A DNA stretch of 64,000 bases, from contig NZ_VSIY01000015.1 in the NCBI RefSeq assembly GCF_008086115.1, forward strand, positions 124,001-188,000, in the 5' to 3' direction. Each line of letters begins with the position of its first letter. Within the stretch, counting starts at the first letter, position 1. The notes below the pieces were generated by a model. The model did no database searches and was not told the DNA's origin. It saw only the letters and a program-made list of their open reading frames with translations. This document shows positions 8,759 through 17,645 of the stretch, one piece after another. Source of the stretch: Maritimibacter fusiformis. Lineage in GTDB: Bacteria; Pseudomonadota; Alphaproteobacteria; Rhodobacterales; Rhodobacteraceae. The position numbers were made by a program, and so were the translations under genes.

Positions 8759-9757
8759 ATGACCGGAGCCGTCGAACTGACCGAAATCTGGCGCGCAGAC
8801 CGTGTGGAATCGCTACATCTGGGCCATGTCGTGATCTGCAAACCCGGCGGCGAGATCGTGGACGCCTGGGGTGATCCCGAAACCGTGATCTATCCGCGAT
8901 CGTCGGCCAAGATGATCCAGGCGCTGCCGCTGGTCGAGAGCGGCGCGGCGGAAGCGGCGGAACTGGGGACGGAAGACCTGGCGCTGGCTTGCGCCTCGCA
9001 CAATGGCGCGGCGATCCATACCGAGCGGGTCACCGCATGGCTGGACCGGCTGGGGCTGGATGACGGCGACCTGCGCTGCGGCGCGCACATGCCGCGCGAT
9101 CCGGCGGCGGCCAAGGTGCTCACCTGTTCGGACGAGGCACCGGGACAGGCCCACAACAATTGCTCGGGCAAACATGCGGGCTTTCTGACGCTGACCCGGC
9201 ATTTGGGCGCGGGACCGGAGTATCTGGACCTCGACCATCCGGTGCAGGTGGCGGTGCGCGAGGCCTGGGAGGATGTGACCGGCGAGGCCGTGCACGGCTG
9301 GGCCGTGGATGGCTGTTCGGCCCCGAATTTCGCGACATCGCTGCATGGCCTGGGTCGCGCGATGGCGTTTTTTGCTGCGGCACGGGACGGCGCCGACACC
9401 CCGCGCGAGGCCGCCGCGGCGCGGCTCAGGCAGGCGATGGCGGCGCATCCCGAACTGGTCGCGGGCGAGGGTCGGGCCTGCACCGAGCTGATGCGGGCGA
9501 TGGGCGGCGGCGTGGCGATCAAGACCGGCGCCGAGGGCGTGTTCGTGGCGATGCTGCCCAAGCAGCGGCTGGGTGTCGCGCTGAAGATCGCCGATGGCGC
9601 AACCCGGGCCTCGGAGGCGGCGATCGCGGCGGTGCTGGTGCGGCTGGGCGTGCTTGCGGCGGATCATCCGGCGACGCGCCGGTTCCTCGATGCGCCGATC
9701 GTCAATTGCCGGGGGATCACCACCGGCCATGTCCGCGCCGCCGCCGCGTTGCGGTGA
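8759..9757 (+). CDS. L-asparaginase II-type (rhizobial-type) asparaginase
   Basis: 332 residues belonging to the PF06089-type asparaginases (Rhizobium etli thermolabile type). The substrate-loop YPRSSAKMIQALP, the conserved ASHNGAAIHTER, CGAHMP and CSGKHAGFL elements, and DGCSAPNFA near residue 190 are all present. It hydrolyses asparagine to aspartate and ammonia in the cytoplasm; there is no signal peptide. GGAGG at 8748-8752 precedes the ATG at 8759. It stands alone between divergent and convergent neighbours. Confidence 0.85.
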   Translation: MTGAVELTEIWRADRVESLHLGHVVICKPGGEIVDAWGDPETVIYPRSSAKMIQALPLVESGAAEAAELGTEDLALACASHNGAAIHTERVTAWLDRLGLDDGDLRCGAHMPRDPAAAKVLTCSDEAPGQAHNNCSGKHAGFLTLTRHLGAGPEYLDLDHPVQVAVREAWEDVTGEAVHGWAVDGCSAPNFATSLHGLGRAMAFFAAARDGADTPREAAAARLRQAMAAHPELVAGEGRACTELMRAMGGGVAIKTGAEGVFVAMLPKQRLGVALKIADGATRASEAAIAAVLVRLGVLAADHPATRRFLDAPIVNCRGITTGHVRAAAALR

Positions 9758-9780
9758 GGCGTTTGCAGATTGAGCGCCTG

Positions 9781-9854
9781 CGGCGCGCAGGATGTGAGGG
9801 GCGAGGGGGCCAGCCCCCTCGCGCTCCCCCGGAGTACTTGAGCCAAGATGAAGA
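9781..9854. repeat. Intergenic hairpin plus Rhodobacterales-type repeat element
   Basis: Between the asparaginase and rlmH stops lies a 9-bp stem (9801-9809 with 9814-9822) followed by CCCCCGGAGTACTTGAGCC and AAGATGAAG. From memory, near-identical CCCCCGGAGTATTTTTGGCCAAGATGAAG-like strings are scattered at gene ends in many Rhodobacteraceae genomes. A diverged copy lies at 12331-12360. It may also terminate both convergent genes. Identity as a dispersed repeat needs a genome count. Confidence 0.5.
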
Positions 9855-10325
9855 TCAGGCGCGGTGGTAGGGGGTTCCGGCGAGGATCGCCGCGGCGCGG
9901 TAAAGCTGTTCGGCCAGCATCGCGCGCACCAGCATGTGCGGCCAGACCATCGGCCCGAAGCTGAGCGCGGCATCGGCATCGGCGCGCAGGTCGGGGGCCA
10001 GCCCGTCGGCGCCGCCGATCACGAAGGCCACGTCCTGCCGCCCGGTGTCGCGCCAGTCGGCAAGCTGGCGGGCGAAGTCGGGCGAGGTCATGGTGCGGCC
10101 GCGTTCATCGAGCACGCAGGTCAGCGCGCCGGTCGGGATGGCTTTCGTCAGAAGCTGCGCCTCGGCCCTCATGCCGCCACCCTTCCTGTCCTCGACCTCG
10201 ACCAGCCGCGCCGGGCCAAGGCCCAGCGCACGGCCGGTGCGGTCGAATCGGGTGAGGTAGTCGTCGGTCAGGTCGCGTTCCGCCCCCTGGCGGGCGCGTC
10301 CGACCGCAACGATGGCGACCCGCAT
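9855..10325 (-). CDS. rlmH: 23S rRNA (pseudouridine1915-N3)-methyltransferase
   Basis: 156 residues, a SPOUT-class methyltransferase that modifies pseudouridine 1915 in helix 69 of 23S rRNA. The start MRVAIVAVGRAR, the FVIGGADGLAP SAM-binding knot motif near residue 103 and the C-terminal HMLVRAMLAEQLYRA-type helix with YHRA end are all diagnostic. The ATG at 10325 overlaps the rsfS stop by one base (TGATG), so the two are coupled as in many Proteobacteria. Confidence 0.95.
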   Translation of the reverse strand: MRVAIVAVGRARQGAERDLTDDYLTRFDRTGRALGLGPARLVEVEDRKGGGMRAEAQLLTKAIPTGALTCVLDERGRTMTSPDFARQLADWRDTGRQDVAFVIGGADGLAPDLRADADAALSFGPMVWPHMLVRAMLAEQLYRAAAILAGTPYHRA

Positions 10326-10765
10326 CAGGCCGAGGTGGGCGCGGGCGTGGTCGGCGGGGTCATCCACAGCTTTTCAAGCTGGTAGAAGTCGCGCACTTCG
10401 GGGCGGAGGACATGCACGATCACGTCGCCGGTGTCGATCAGCACCCAGTCGCCCTGGTCCTTGCCTTCGACCCTGGACAGCACGCCGAGGTTCTGCTTGA
10501 GCCGGTCGGTCAGCTTGTCGGCGATGGCCGCGACCTGCCGCGTCGAGCGGCCGGAGCAGATCACCATGTGATCGGCCATCGTCGATTTGCCCTTGAGCGG
10601 GATCGTGACGATGTCTTCGGCCTTGTCGTCTTCGAGTGAGGCGAGAATGGCGTCGAGCAGGGTCTTGCCCGTCACCGGTCGGGACGTGTCGCGCGCATCG
10701 TCCGACCAAGCGGCGTTCGCGCGGGCCGCGTCTGGCATTTGAGACAGATCAGTCTCCTCCTTCAT
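10325..10765 (-). CDS. rsfS: Ribosome silencing factor RsfS
   Basis: 146 residues in the form given. The core from LLDAILASLEDDKAEDI through GRSTRQVAAIADKLTD and EGKDQGDWVLIDTGDVIVHVL is the RsfS/Iojap fold, which binds uL14 and blocks subunit joining in starved cells. The start is uncertain: ATG at 10765 has no ribosome site before it, whereas ATG at 10738 (MPDAARANA) has GGAGGAG 15 bases upstream, farther than ideal. Longer frames contain low-complexity sequence and are unlikely. Confidence 0.85.
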   Translation of the reverse strand: MKEETDLSQMPDAARANAAWSDDARDTSRPVTGKTLLDAILASLEDDKAEDIVTIPLKGKSTMADHMVICSGRSTRQVAAIADKLTDRLKQNLGVLSRVEGKDQGDWVLIDTGDVIVHVLRPEVRDFYQLEKLWMTPPTTPAPTSA

Positions 10766-10883
10766 GGCGCGCCGCTCATTCCCCGGCGCAAGGACATATT
10801 CAAGATAACATTGCACAGGGGCGATCTCAACGCCGGGCGGGCGAGGATTTTGCGACCTGTTGCATGTGGTTGCGGATGGGTGT

Positions 10884-12254
10884 CTATTTGTCGCCTGTGC
10901 TGGCGGTGTCGGGGGTGTCGCCCGTGTCGTCGCCGAGCATCCGCACCTCGCGCTGCGGGAACGGGATCGAGATGCCGTTGTCGCGGAACGCATCCCAGAG
11001 CGCGAGGTAGACGTTGCCGCGAATGTTGGTCAGCCCGCCGGTCGGGTCGTCGATCCAGAACCGCAGGATGTAGTCGACCGATGAATCGCCGAAGCCGACG
11101 ATATGGCAGACCGGGGGACGGAAGCTGAGCACACGGTCGACAGACGAGGCCGCCGCGACAGCCACCTTGCGCACCTTGTGCGGATCGTCGTGATAGGCGG
11201 TGCCGAAAAAGATATCGAGCCGCACGAAGGCGTTGGTATGCGACCAGTTCACCACCTGCCCGGTGATCAGGTCTTCGTTCGGAATGAGGTATTCCTTGCC
11301 ATCGCGGGTGACCACCGAGACGTAGCGCGCGCCAAGCTGCTCGATCCAGCCGAAGGTTTCGCCCAGGGAAATCACGTCGCCCGGCTTGATCGACTTGTCG
11401 AGCAGGATGATGATGCCGGACACGAGGTTGGACACCACCTTCTGCAGGCCAAAGCCAAGGCCCACGCCGATCGCGCCCGACAGGAACGCCAGCCCGGTGA
11501 GGTCGACGCCGACCGCCTTCAACCCGATGAACACCGCCGCACCGTAAAGCGACAGTTGCACCGCCTTGACGGTCAAGACCTGCATCGAGGGGCTGATGTC
11601 GGGGTTCTTGCGGATGCGGGTGGCCGAGTTCTTGGCGATGAAACGCGCGGCGGCGAACAGCACGGCAAGGATCGTGACCGCCTGCACGATGACCCAGAGC
11701 GACAGCCGCACCTGCCCGAGCTGCACCGCGATCCCGTCCATCAGGGCCACCGCATCGTCGGACAGGCCAAGGATCGAGACCGTGACCCAGACCCAGCCCG
11801 CCGTGCGGATGATCGAGCGCAGGAAGCGGTTGCCGATGAAGCGCGCGACCACGGCGATGACCAGCCAGGCCGAGGACAGCTCCGCGATGATCCCCAGGAG
11901 GTAGGAGCGCGACGGCCATGTCACCTCGCGCATCACCAGCACCACCGCCCAGATCAGCGTCACGAACATCAGCAGGCGCATCCGGCGGTGCACGATCACG
12001 CCCGCGCGCATCCGCCACTTCGGCCAGCCCTCGCGGTGGCGCAGCCAGTCCTGCCAGCGCGGACCGAGGATGCGGGCGGCGATATGCGCGGCCAGGAAGA
12101 TCGCGATCACGATCACGACCTGGTAGGCGTTCCACGGGCGCAACAGCCCCTCGAGGAACAGCAGCATCTCGTCGAAGAGGCCAAGCGCGATGTCCTGCGG
12201 CGCGGGGCCGGTCGGCACCGTTGCTGCGCCCTCTGTCACCGCCTCGTTTTCCAT
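10884..12254 (-). CDS. MscS-family mechanosensitive ion channel
   Basis: 456 residues. Five or so membrane helices occupy residues 30-260, followed by the MscS pore-lining TM3 and beta-domain signature GLGFGLQKVVSNLVSG and the DKSIKPGD motif near residue 270. The soluble C-terminal vestibule domain follows. It releases solutes from the cytoplasm on hypo-osmotic shock. It has more N-terminal helices than E. coli MscS and fits the larger YbdG/YnaI-like class. The start at 12254 has AGGAG at good spacing. Confidence 0.85.
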   Translation of the reverse strand: MENEAVTEGAATVPTGPAPQDIALGLFDEMLLFLEGLLRPWNAYQVVIVIAIFLAAHIAARILGPRWQDWLRHREGWPKWRMRAGVIVHRRMRLLMFVTLIWAVVLVMREVTWPSRSYLLGIIAELSSAWLVIAVVARFIGNRFLRSIIRTAGWVWVTVSILGLSDDAVALMDGIAVQLGQVRLSLWVIVQAVTILAVLFAAARFIAKNSATRIRKNPDISPSMQVLTVKAVQLSLYGAAVFIGLKAVGVDLTGLAFLSGAIGVGLGFGLQKVVSNLVSGIIILLDKSIKPGDVISLGETFGWIEQLGARYVSVVTRDGKEYLIPNEDLITGQVVNWSHTNAFVRLDIFFGTAYHDDPHKVRKVAVAAASSVDRVLSFRPPVCHIVGFGDSSVDYILRFWIDDPTGGLTNIRGNVYLALWDAFRDNGISIPFPQREVRMLGDDTGDTPDTASTGDK

Positions 12255-12330
12255 CGCGCTCCTGCCCTCTTTCGCGCAAAGGTCGCAAATACGCGGGCGC
12301 GCGTCCAGCGCCAAGGCTTGCGGGAATCCT

Positions 12331-12360
12331 CGTGCCGGAGTATCTGGCAGGCATGAAACG
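12331..12360 (+). repeat. Diverged copy of the CCGGAGTAT...ATGAA repeat
   Basis: GTGCCGGAGTATCTGGCAGG followed by CATGAAACG resembles the 9825-9854 element (CCGGAGTAC ... AAGATGAAG). It lies just upstream of leuC and contributes the start codon of the short frame listed next. Two copies in one window suggest a dispersed family, seen by eye only. Confidence 0.35.
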
Positions 12361-12439
12361 GATTTTCGATATGGACGACCGCGCCCGGCTGCCCTGGCGG
12401 TTTCACGGCGCGACGCTCAGCATCCTCGCACGGCTCTGA
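12353..12439 (+). CDS. Possible 28-residue short ORF upstream of leuC
   Basis: ATG at 12353 to TGA at 12437-12439 encodes a 28-residue basic peptide (MKRIFDMDDRARLPWRFHGA and eight more). It ends 51 bp before leuC. It has only four leucines and no run of them, so it is not a classical leucine attenuation leader. GGCAGG lies just before the ATG. It may be a small gene, or chance coding created by the repeat element. Low confidence. Confidence 0.3.
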   Translation: MKRIFDMDDRARLPWRFHGATLSILARL

Positions 12440-12490
12440 GCCGCGCGCCCTATCCGTATTCCCGAATTCCGACCGCGACAGGAGAAACCG

Positions 12491-13894
12491 ATGTCCGGCA
12501 AGACGCTCTACGACAAGATATGGGATGCCCACGTGGCCCATGAGGCCGAGGATGGCACCTGCCTGCTCTATATCGACCGCCACCTGGTGCATGAAGTGAC
12601 CAGCCCGCAAGCCTTCGAGGGGCTGCGCATGGCCGGTCGCAAGGTGCACGCCCCCGACAAGACCATCGCGGTGCCCGACCACAACGTGCCCACGACGCTC
12701 GACCGCGCCAAGGGCATCGAGAACGAGGAAAGCCGCATCCAGGTCGAGGCGCTGGACCGAAACGCGCGCGAGACCGGCATTCACTATTACCCGGTGGACG
12801 ATATCCGCCAGGGCATCGTGCATATCGTGGGGCCGGAACAGGGCTGGACCCTGCCGGGGATGACGGTGGTGTGTGGCGACAGCCACACCGCGACCCATGG
12901 TGCCTTCGGCGCGCTGGCGCATGGCATCGGCACGTCGGAGGTCGAGCATGTGCTGGCGACGCAAACGCTGATCCAGAAGAAATCGAAGAACATGAAGGTC
13001 GAGATCACCGGCAAGCTGAAGCCCGGCGTCACCGCCAAAGACATCACCATGGCGGTGATCGGCAAGACCGGCACCGCGGGCGGCACCGGCTATGTGATCG
13101 AGTATTGCGGCGAGGCGATCCGGGATCTGTCGATGGAAGGCCGCATGACGGTCTGCAACATGGCGATCGAGGGCGGCGCGCGCGCCGGTCTGATCGCGCC
13201 CGACGAGACCACGTTCGAATATGTGAAGGGTCGCCCGCATGCTCCGAAAGGTGCCCAGTGGGAAGCGGCGCTTGCCTGGTGGAAAACGCTGGTCTCCGAC
13301 GACGACGCGCATTGGGACAAGGTCATCACGCTCGACGCCGACGAGATCGAGCCGGTGGTGACCTGGGGCACCTCGCCCGAGGACGTGCTGCCGATCACCG
13401 CGAAAGTGCCGGCGCCCGAGGATTTCACCGGCGGCAAGGTCGAGGCGGTCAAGCGCGCGCTCGATTACATGGGGCTGACGCCCGGCACGCCGCTGAATGA
13501 GATCAAGGTCGATGCGGTCTTCGTCGGCTCCTGCACCAATGGTCGGATCGAGGATCTGCGCGAAGTCGCCAAGATCCTCGACGGCAAGAAGGTCGCGGAC
13601 GGCGTGCGGATGATGATCGTTCCCGGCTCGGGCCTGGTGCGTGAACAGGCCGAGGCCGAGGGGCTGGCGGACATCTTCAAGGCCGCGGGCGCGGAATGGC
13701 GGCTGGCCGGGTGCTCGATGTGCCTTGCGATGAACCCCGACCAGTTGGCACCCGAAGAGCGCTGCGCCTCGACCTCGAACCGCAACTTCGAGGGGCGGCA
13801 GGGCTACAAGGGCCGAACCCACCTGGTCTCGCCCGGCATGGCCGCCGCGGCTGCGGTGACAGGGCATCTGACTGACGTGCGGGAGATGATGTGA
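12491..13894 (+). CDS. leuC: 3-isopropylmalate dehydratase large subunit
   Basis: 467 residues, aconitase superfamily. The [4Fe-4S] ligands are visible as [12 protein letters not shown] (near residue 345) and GCSMCLAMN (CxxC near residues 408-411). [14 protein letters not shown], near residue 130, is the usual substrate/cluster region. With LeuD it isomerises 2-isopropylmalate to 3-isopropylmalate in leucine synthesis. Its stop overlaps the leuD start (TGATG). Confidence 0.97.
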   Translation: MSGKTLYDKIWDAHVAHEAEDGTCLLYIDRHLVHEVTSPQAFEGLRMAGRKVHAPDKTIAVPDHNVPTTLDRAKGIENEESRIQVEALDRNARETGIHYYPVDDIRQGIVHIVGPEQGWTLPGMTVVCGDSHTATHGAFGALAHGIGTSEVEHVLATQTLIQKKSKNMKVEITGKLKPGVTAKDITMAVIGKTGTAGGTGYVIEYCGEAIRDLSMEGRMTVCNMAIEGGARAGLIAPDETTFEYVKGRPHAPKGAQWEAALAWWKTLVSDDDAHWDKVITLDADEIEPVVTWGTSPEDVLPITAKVPAPEDFTGGKVEAVKRALDYMGLTPGTPLNEIKVDAVFVGSCTNGRIEDLREVAKILDGKKVADGVRMMIVPGSGLVREQAEAEGLADIFKAAGAEWRLAGCSMCLAMNPDQLAPEERCASTSNRNFEGRQGYKGRTHLVSPGMAAAAAVTGHLTDVREMM

Positions 13895-14499
13895 TGGAAA
13901 AATTCGAGAAACTCACCGGGGTCGCGGCACCGATGCCGCTGGTCAATATCGACACCGACATGATCATCCCCAAGGTGTTCCTGAAGACGATCAAGCGTTC
14001 GGGCCTGGGTGTGAACCTGTTCGACGAGATGCGCTATGACCGCGAGGGCAACGAGATCCCCGATTTCGTTCTGAACAAGCCGCAATACCGCGACGCCGAG
14101 ATCATCGTCGCGGGCGACAACTTCGGGTGCGGCTCGTCGCGCGAACATGCGCCCTGGGCACTGAGGGATTTCGGGATCAAGGCGGTGATTTCCACCAGCT
14201 TCGCCGATATCTTCTACAACAACTGCTTCAAGAACGGCATCCTGCCGATCGTGCTGCCGCGCGATGAGGTCGATCTGCTGATGGCGGACGCCGAAAAAGG
14301 GCAGAACGCGCGCATGACGGTGGACCTCGAGAACCAGGAGATCACCACCTCGGATGGCGAGACCATCGCCTTCGAGATCGACCCGTTCCGCAAGCACTGC
14401 CTGATGAACGGTTTGGACGACATCGGGCTGACGCTGGAGAAGAAAGCCTCCATCGACGCCTTCGAGGCGAGGGCCGCCGAGGCGCGGCCCTGGGTCTGA
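13894..14499 (+). CDS. leuD: 3-isopropylmalate dehydratase small subunit
   Basis: 201 residues. The swivel domain of isopropylmalate isomerase, with the hallmark [16 protein letters not shown] near residues 77-92 and [10 protein letters not shown] near the N-terminus. Start ATG at 13894 overlaps the leuC stop by one base; the GTG three bases earlier is less likely. A strong terminator follows 43 bases after the stop and ends the operon. Confidence 0.97.
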   Translation: MEKFEKLTGVAAPMPLVNIDTDMIIPKVFLKTIKRSGLGVNLFDEMRYDREGNEIPDFVLNKPQYRDAEIIVAGDNFGCGSSREHAPWALRDFGIKAVISTSFADIFYNNCFKNGILPIVLPRDEVDLLMADAEKGQNARMTVDLENQEITTSDGETIAFEIDPFRKHCLMNGLDDIGLTLEKKASIDAFEARAAEARPWV

Positions 14500-14541
14500 T
14501 CCATATCTGGCAGGCATCCGACGCCGCACCACAACATCAAG

Positions 14542-14567
14542 GGCCGCCCCCATCGGGCGGCCTTTTT
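14542..14567 (+). terminator. Rho-independent terminator after leuD
   Basis: Perfect 8-bp stem GGCCGCCC (14542-14549) / GGGCGGCC (14555-14562), five-base loop, then TTTTT at 14563-14567. Between here and the next gene start (14774) there are about 200 bases with no gene; that stretch presumably holds the promoter of the membrane-protein/nuclease pair. Confidence 0.9.
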
Positions 14568-14773
14568 GTTGACCCATTGTTGATGCACAAAGGCACCAGT
14601 TCCTCCCCATTCCGGCCCAAAATATCCCGTCTTATGAACGCGTTACTTGCGGCGCTGGACTGAAGTGGGCAAGATTATGGCAAATATGAGGCAACCCGCC
14701 GCAATTGGCGGGATCAAGTTGGAACAAGGGCGGCAGCATCGAACTGCCCCCGGCCAGGTTGAGGGGTAGAACG

Positions 14774-15607
14774 GTGTTTTCAAGACTTCCGGGCGCTATT
14801 GCGCGCGCAATTCTCGTGGTGATCCTGATCGCCACGCCATCGCTGGTGCTGAACCATGTCAGTTCGGACACGACGCAGATCGTGGTGCTGATCGCGATTT
14901 TCGCCGGTGCCCTGACGCTGTTCGAATACGCCACCGCCTATCCGGGTCTGGTCGAGTTCCGCGACGCACCTCCGTTCAACCGCATCCGGTTCGCCAGCCT
15001 GTTCGTCACCGTGCTGCTCTTGTCGGTCGTGGTCCGCGGTGGCGACAGTTCGACCAGCGCGCATTTCGTCGAGGCAGTCGGGACGCTGATCGGAAAGGCC
15101 ATCGACTTCCCCTATAGCCCGGTTCGGCTGATCGTGCTGATGCTGCCCGAGGATGCCTCGGCGCAGGACATCATCCTTCTGCGCACCATGGCCGGGGTCA
15201 GCTATCTGATTTCGCTGATCTCGCTGGCGGTGTTCCTGGTGGTGCTGCGTCTCACGCACTGGCCGCACAGCGCGCAGGGTTTCAACGTCTGGATCAACCT
15301 GCCGACCTTCGACCCCACCGTCGGCGGCGACGTGGTCGAGCGGCTGGAGCGCGACGCGCGGTTCAACATCGCGCTGGGCTTTCTGCTTCCGTTCATCTCT
15401 CCGGCCATCGTGCAGCTTGCGTCGGGCGTGTTCGGCTCGGTCTCGCTGGCCAATGAACAGACGATGATCTGGACGCTGACCGCATGGGCCTTCCTGCCCG
15501 CCAGCCTGTTCATGCGCGGCATCGCCATGCAGCGGGTGGCGACCATGATCACCGATCAGCGCCAGCGAAACACGGCGCGGATCGACGAGGACATGCTGAC
15601 CGCCTGA
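14774..15607 (+). CDS. Multi-pass membrane protein of unknown function
   Basis: 277 residues from a GTG at 14774 preceded by GAGGGG at good spacing; a TTG at 14705 would add 23 residues. About six membrane helices are visible (for example AILVVILIATPSLVL, FASLFVTVLLLSVVV, LISLISLAVFLVVL), with a soluble loop containing HWPHSAQGFNVWINLPTFD. I know of no characterised homologue. Its stop overlaps the start of the downstream nuclease-family gene, so they are co-translated. Confidence 0.6.
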   Translation: MFSRLPGAIARAILVVILIATPSLVLNHVSSDTTQIVVLIAIFAGALTLFEYATAYPGLVEFRDAPPFNRIRFASLFVTVLLLSVVVRGGDSSTSAHFVEAVGTLIGKAIDFPYSPVRLIVLMLPEDASAQDIILLRTMAGVSYLISLISLAVFLVVLRLTHWPHSAQGFNVWINLPTFDPTVGGDVVERLERDARFNIALGFLLPFISPAIVQLASGVFGSVSLANEQTMIWTLTAWAFLPASLFMRGIAMQRVATMITDQRQRNTARIDEDMLTA

Positions 15608-16680
15608 TGCTGCGCGCCCTCGCCCTTGCCCTCGCGCTTGTCCTGTCCGGGGCCGGCGCGGGCCATGCCGAAACGCTCAGGATCGCCACCTACAACACCG
15701 AGTTGGCACGGCGCGGGCCGGGGCTTTTGTTGCAGGACATCCTGAAGGGTGACGAGCAGGTGGCGGCGGTCGTGGCGGTGATCGAGGACGCCGACCCGGA
15801 TGTGATCCTGATCACCGATTTCGACCATGACACCGAAGGCCACGCGCTGGCCGCCTTTGCCGCCCTGTTCGGTGAGGGGGCCTATCCTTTCACCTTCGCC
15901 GGGCCGCCGAACGCCGGGGTGGTCTCCGGGCTGGACCTCGACGGCAATGGCCGGCTGGGCGAGGCGCGGGATTCACAGGGCTATGGCCGCTTCACCGGGC
16001 AAGGCGGCATGGCGGTCCTGTCGCGGCTGCCGCTGGGCGAGGTGCGCGATTTCTCCGGTTTCCTCTGGGCCGATCTGCCCGGCGCCATTGCGCCCGAGGT
16101 GGATGGTGCGCCGTTCCCTTCGGCGGCGGCCCATGCGGCGCAGCGCCTGTCGTCGGTGGCGCATTGGGATGTGCCGGTCGAAACCGGCACCGGGCCGCTG
16201 CACCTCCTGGCCTTCCACGCCACAACGCCGGTCTATGACGGCCCCGAAGACCTGAATGGCCGCCGCAACCACGATGAGATTGCCTTCTGGCTGCGGCTCA
16301 TGGACGGCGACCTGCCGTTTCCGCCGCCCGAGGGGCCGGTGGTGGTGATCGGCGATGCCAACCTCGACCCTGCCGATGGCGACGGGCGGCGCGAGGCGAT
16401 CCGCACCCTTCTGTCCGACCCCCGTCTGCAAGACCCGGAACCGTCCAGCCCGGGCGGTCAGGCCGCCGCAAACCCCGCGCATACGGGCGATCCGGGTCTG
16501 GATACCGCCGATTGGACCGACCCGGTGCCGGGCAATCTGCGGGTGGATTACGTGTTGCCGGACGCCGGGTTGAACGTGACCGGGGCCGGGGTGATCTGGC
16601 CTGTCGATGGCCCGATGGCGGCCACGGTCGAGGCCGCCAGCCGCCATCGCCTTGTCTGGGTCGATATCGCCTTGCCTTAA
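15607..16680 (+). CDS. Secreted endonuclease/exonuclease/phosphatase-family protein
   Basis: 357 residues. A Sec signal peptide (MLRALALALALVLSGAGAGH, cut before ETLRIATYN) precedes an EEP fold: RIATYNTE at the start of the domain, the catalytic-region VVVIGDANLDPADGDG near residue 255, and a final SRHRLVWVDI element carrying the terminal His. It probably acts as a periplasmic or extracellular phosphodiesterase or nuclease. The start overlaps the stop of the membrane gene (TGATG). It converges with the next gene with a four-base overlap. Confidence 0.8.
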   Translation: MLRALALALALVLSGAGAGHAETLRIATYNTELARRGPGLLLQDILKGDEQVAAVVAVIEDADPDVILITDFDHDTEGHALAAFAALFGEGAYPFTFAGPPNAGVVSGLDLDGNGRLGEARDSQGYGRFTGQGGMAVLSRLPLGEVRDFSGFLWADLPGAIAPEVDGAPFPSAAAHAAQRLSSVAHWDVPVETGTGPLHLLAFHATTPVYDGPEDLNGRRNHDEIAFWLRLMDGDLPFPPPEGPVVVIGDANLDPADGDGRREAIRTLLSDPRLQDPEPSSPGGQAAANPAHTGDPGLDTADWTDPVPGNLRVDYVLPDAGLNVTGAGVIWPVDGPMAATVEAASRHRLVWVDIALP

Positions 16681-17558
16681 GCCGCGAGTGTTTCGACCGG
16701 ATCGGCCAGCGCGGCGCGCAGGGCCGCCTCAGGCGGGGTCGGTTTAAAATCCGGCAGCAGGTCGGCCAGCCGTGCCCCGTCGAGCCGCTGCGGCAGCGAC
16801 CAGAGGTAACGCATCTCGATCAGCCCCGCCATCATCGGCATCACCGGCCTCAACAGCCGCACCAGCCCCCATTGGAACGGCTTGACCGCGACCGGCCGAC
16901 CGAGGCTGCGCGAGATCGCGGCGGCAAGGTCGTTGCCCGACAGCGTGTAGCCCTCGAACGGCACATCCTCGAAATCCGACAGCCGGTCACGGATTTCGGC
17001 CAGCGCCACGGCGGCGCGGGCGGCGTCGGGCAGCCAGGCCCAGGAATGCGGCGCATTGGGGTCGCCGGGATAGCGGATGAAGCCCTTGGGCAGCGGCTTG
17101 ACGATGTGGCTTTCAAACCAGTTGCCGCTGTCCACGCCGTCGATGAAATCGCCGCAGCGCAGGATGATGGTGCGGGTGCCGTGGTGGCGATAACGCGCCT
17201 CGGCCTCGCGCCGCAACCGGCCCAGCGGGTTTTGCACCAGGTGCGGCGTGTCCGGGCGCCAGGGCGACGGCGCGTCCGGCCCGTAGACATAGACGTTGCC
17301 CGGCACGATCACCGTGGACCCCGCCCGCCTGGCCGACCGCGCCACGCGGTCGTGCAGCGGCACCAATTGTTTGTCCCACAGGTGATAACCGGCAGGATTC
17401 CAGCCCATCAGCACGACATCCGCGCCGATCATGGCGCGCTCGAGGTCGTCGGTCTGGCGGTCGAACTGGCGCACCTGCCAGCCGGCATCGCTGAACGCGC
17501 GGGTGGCGTGACGGCCAAAGCGGCCCGAGCCGCCGAGGATGAGAGCGGTTTGTGACAT
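16677..17558 (-). CDS. NAD(P)-binding epimerase/dehydratase-like protein (extended SDR)
   Basis: 293 residues. The Rossmann motif TALILGGSGRFGRHATRAF at the N-terminus, followed by VIVPGNVYVYGP and TRTIILRCGDFIDG, fits atypical/extended short-chain dehydrogenases that act on nucleotide sugars or similar substrates. ATG at 17558 follows AAGGAGG; an upstream ATG at 17591 lacks this. It is divergent from the LysR gene 85 bp away and is a natural candidate target of that regulator. Substrate unknown. Confidence 0.7.
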   Translation of the reverse strand: MSQTALILGGSGRFGRHATRAFSDAGWQVRQFDRQTDDLERAMIGADVVLMGWNPAGYHLWDKQLVPLHDRVARSARRAGSTVIVPGNVYVYGPDAPSPWRPDTPHLVQNPLGRLRREAEARYRHHGTRTIILRCGDFIDGVDSGNWFESHIVKPLPKGFIRYPGDPNAPHSWAWLPDAARAAVALAEIRDRLSDFEDVPFEGYTLSGNDLAAAISRSLGRPVAVKPFQWGLVRLLRPVMPMMAGLIEMRYLWSLPQRLDGARLADLLPDFKPTPPEAALRAALADPVETLAA

Positions 17559-17631
17559 GAGTGCCTCCTTTTCTGGCCTCAAGTTATCCATTCGTCGTCA
17601 AATAGGAATTGCCGGAAATCGAAGGTGTGGT

Positions 17632-17645
17632 ATTCAATATTGAAT
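17632..17645. promoter_or_regulatory. Perfect 14-bp palindrome overlapping the LysR start
   Basis: ATTCAATATTGAAT is a perfect inverted repeat containing the LysR-box-like T-N-A geometry. It lies in the divergent spacer and its last bases are the A and T of the LysR start codon at 17644. This position fits autorepression plus control of the divergent SDR gene. Confidence 0.6.

Noticed and set aside
12255..12490. A T-box or leucine attenuator before leuC
   Set aside because: No T-box core, no leucine run in the short ORF, and no terminator with T-run in the leader.
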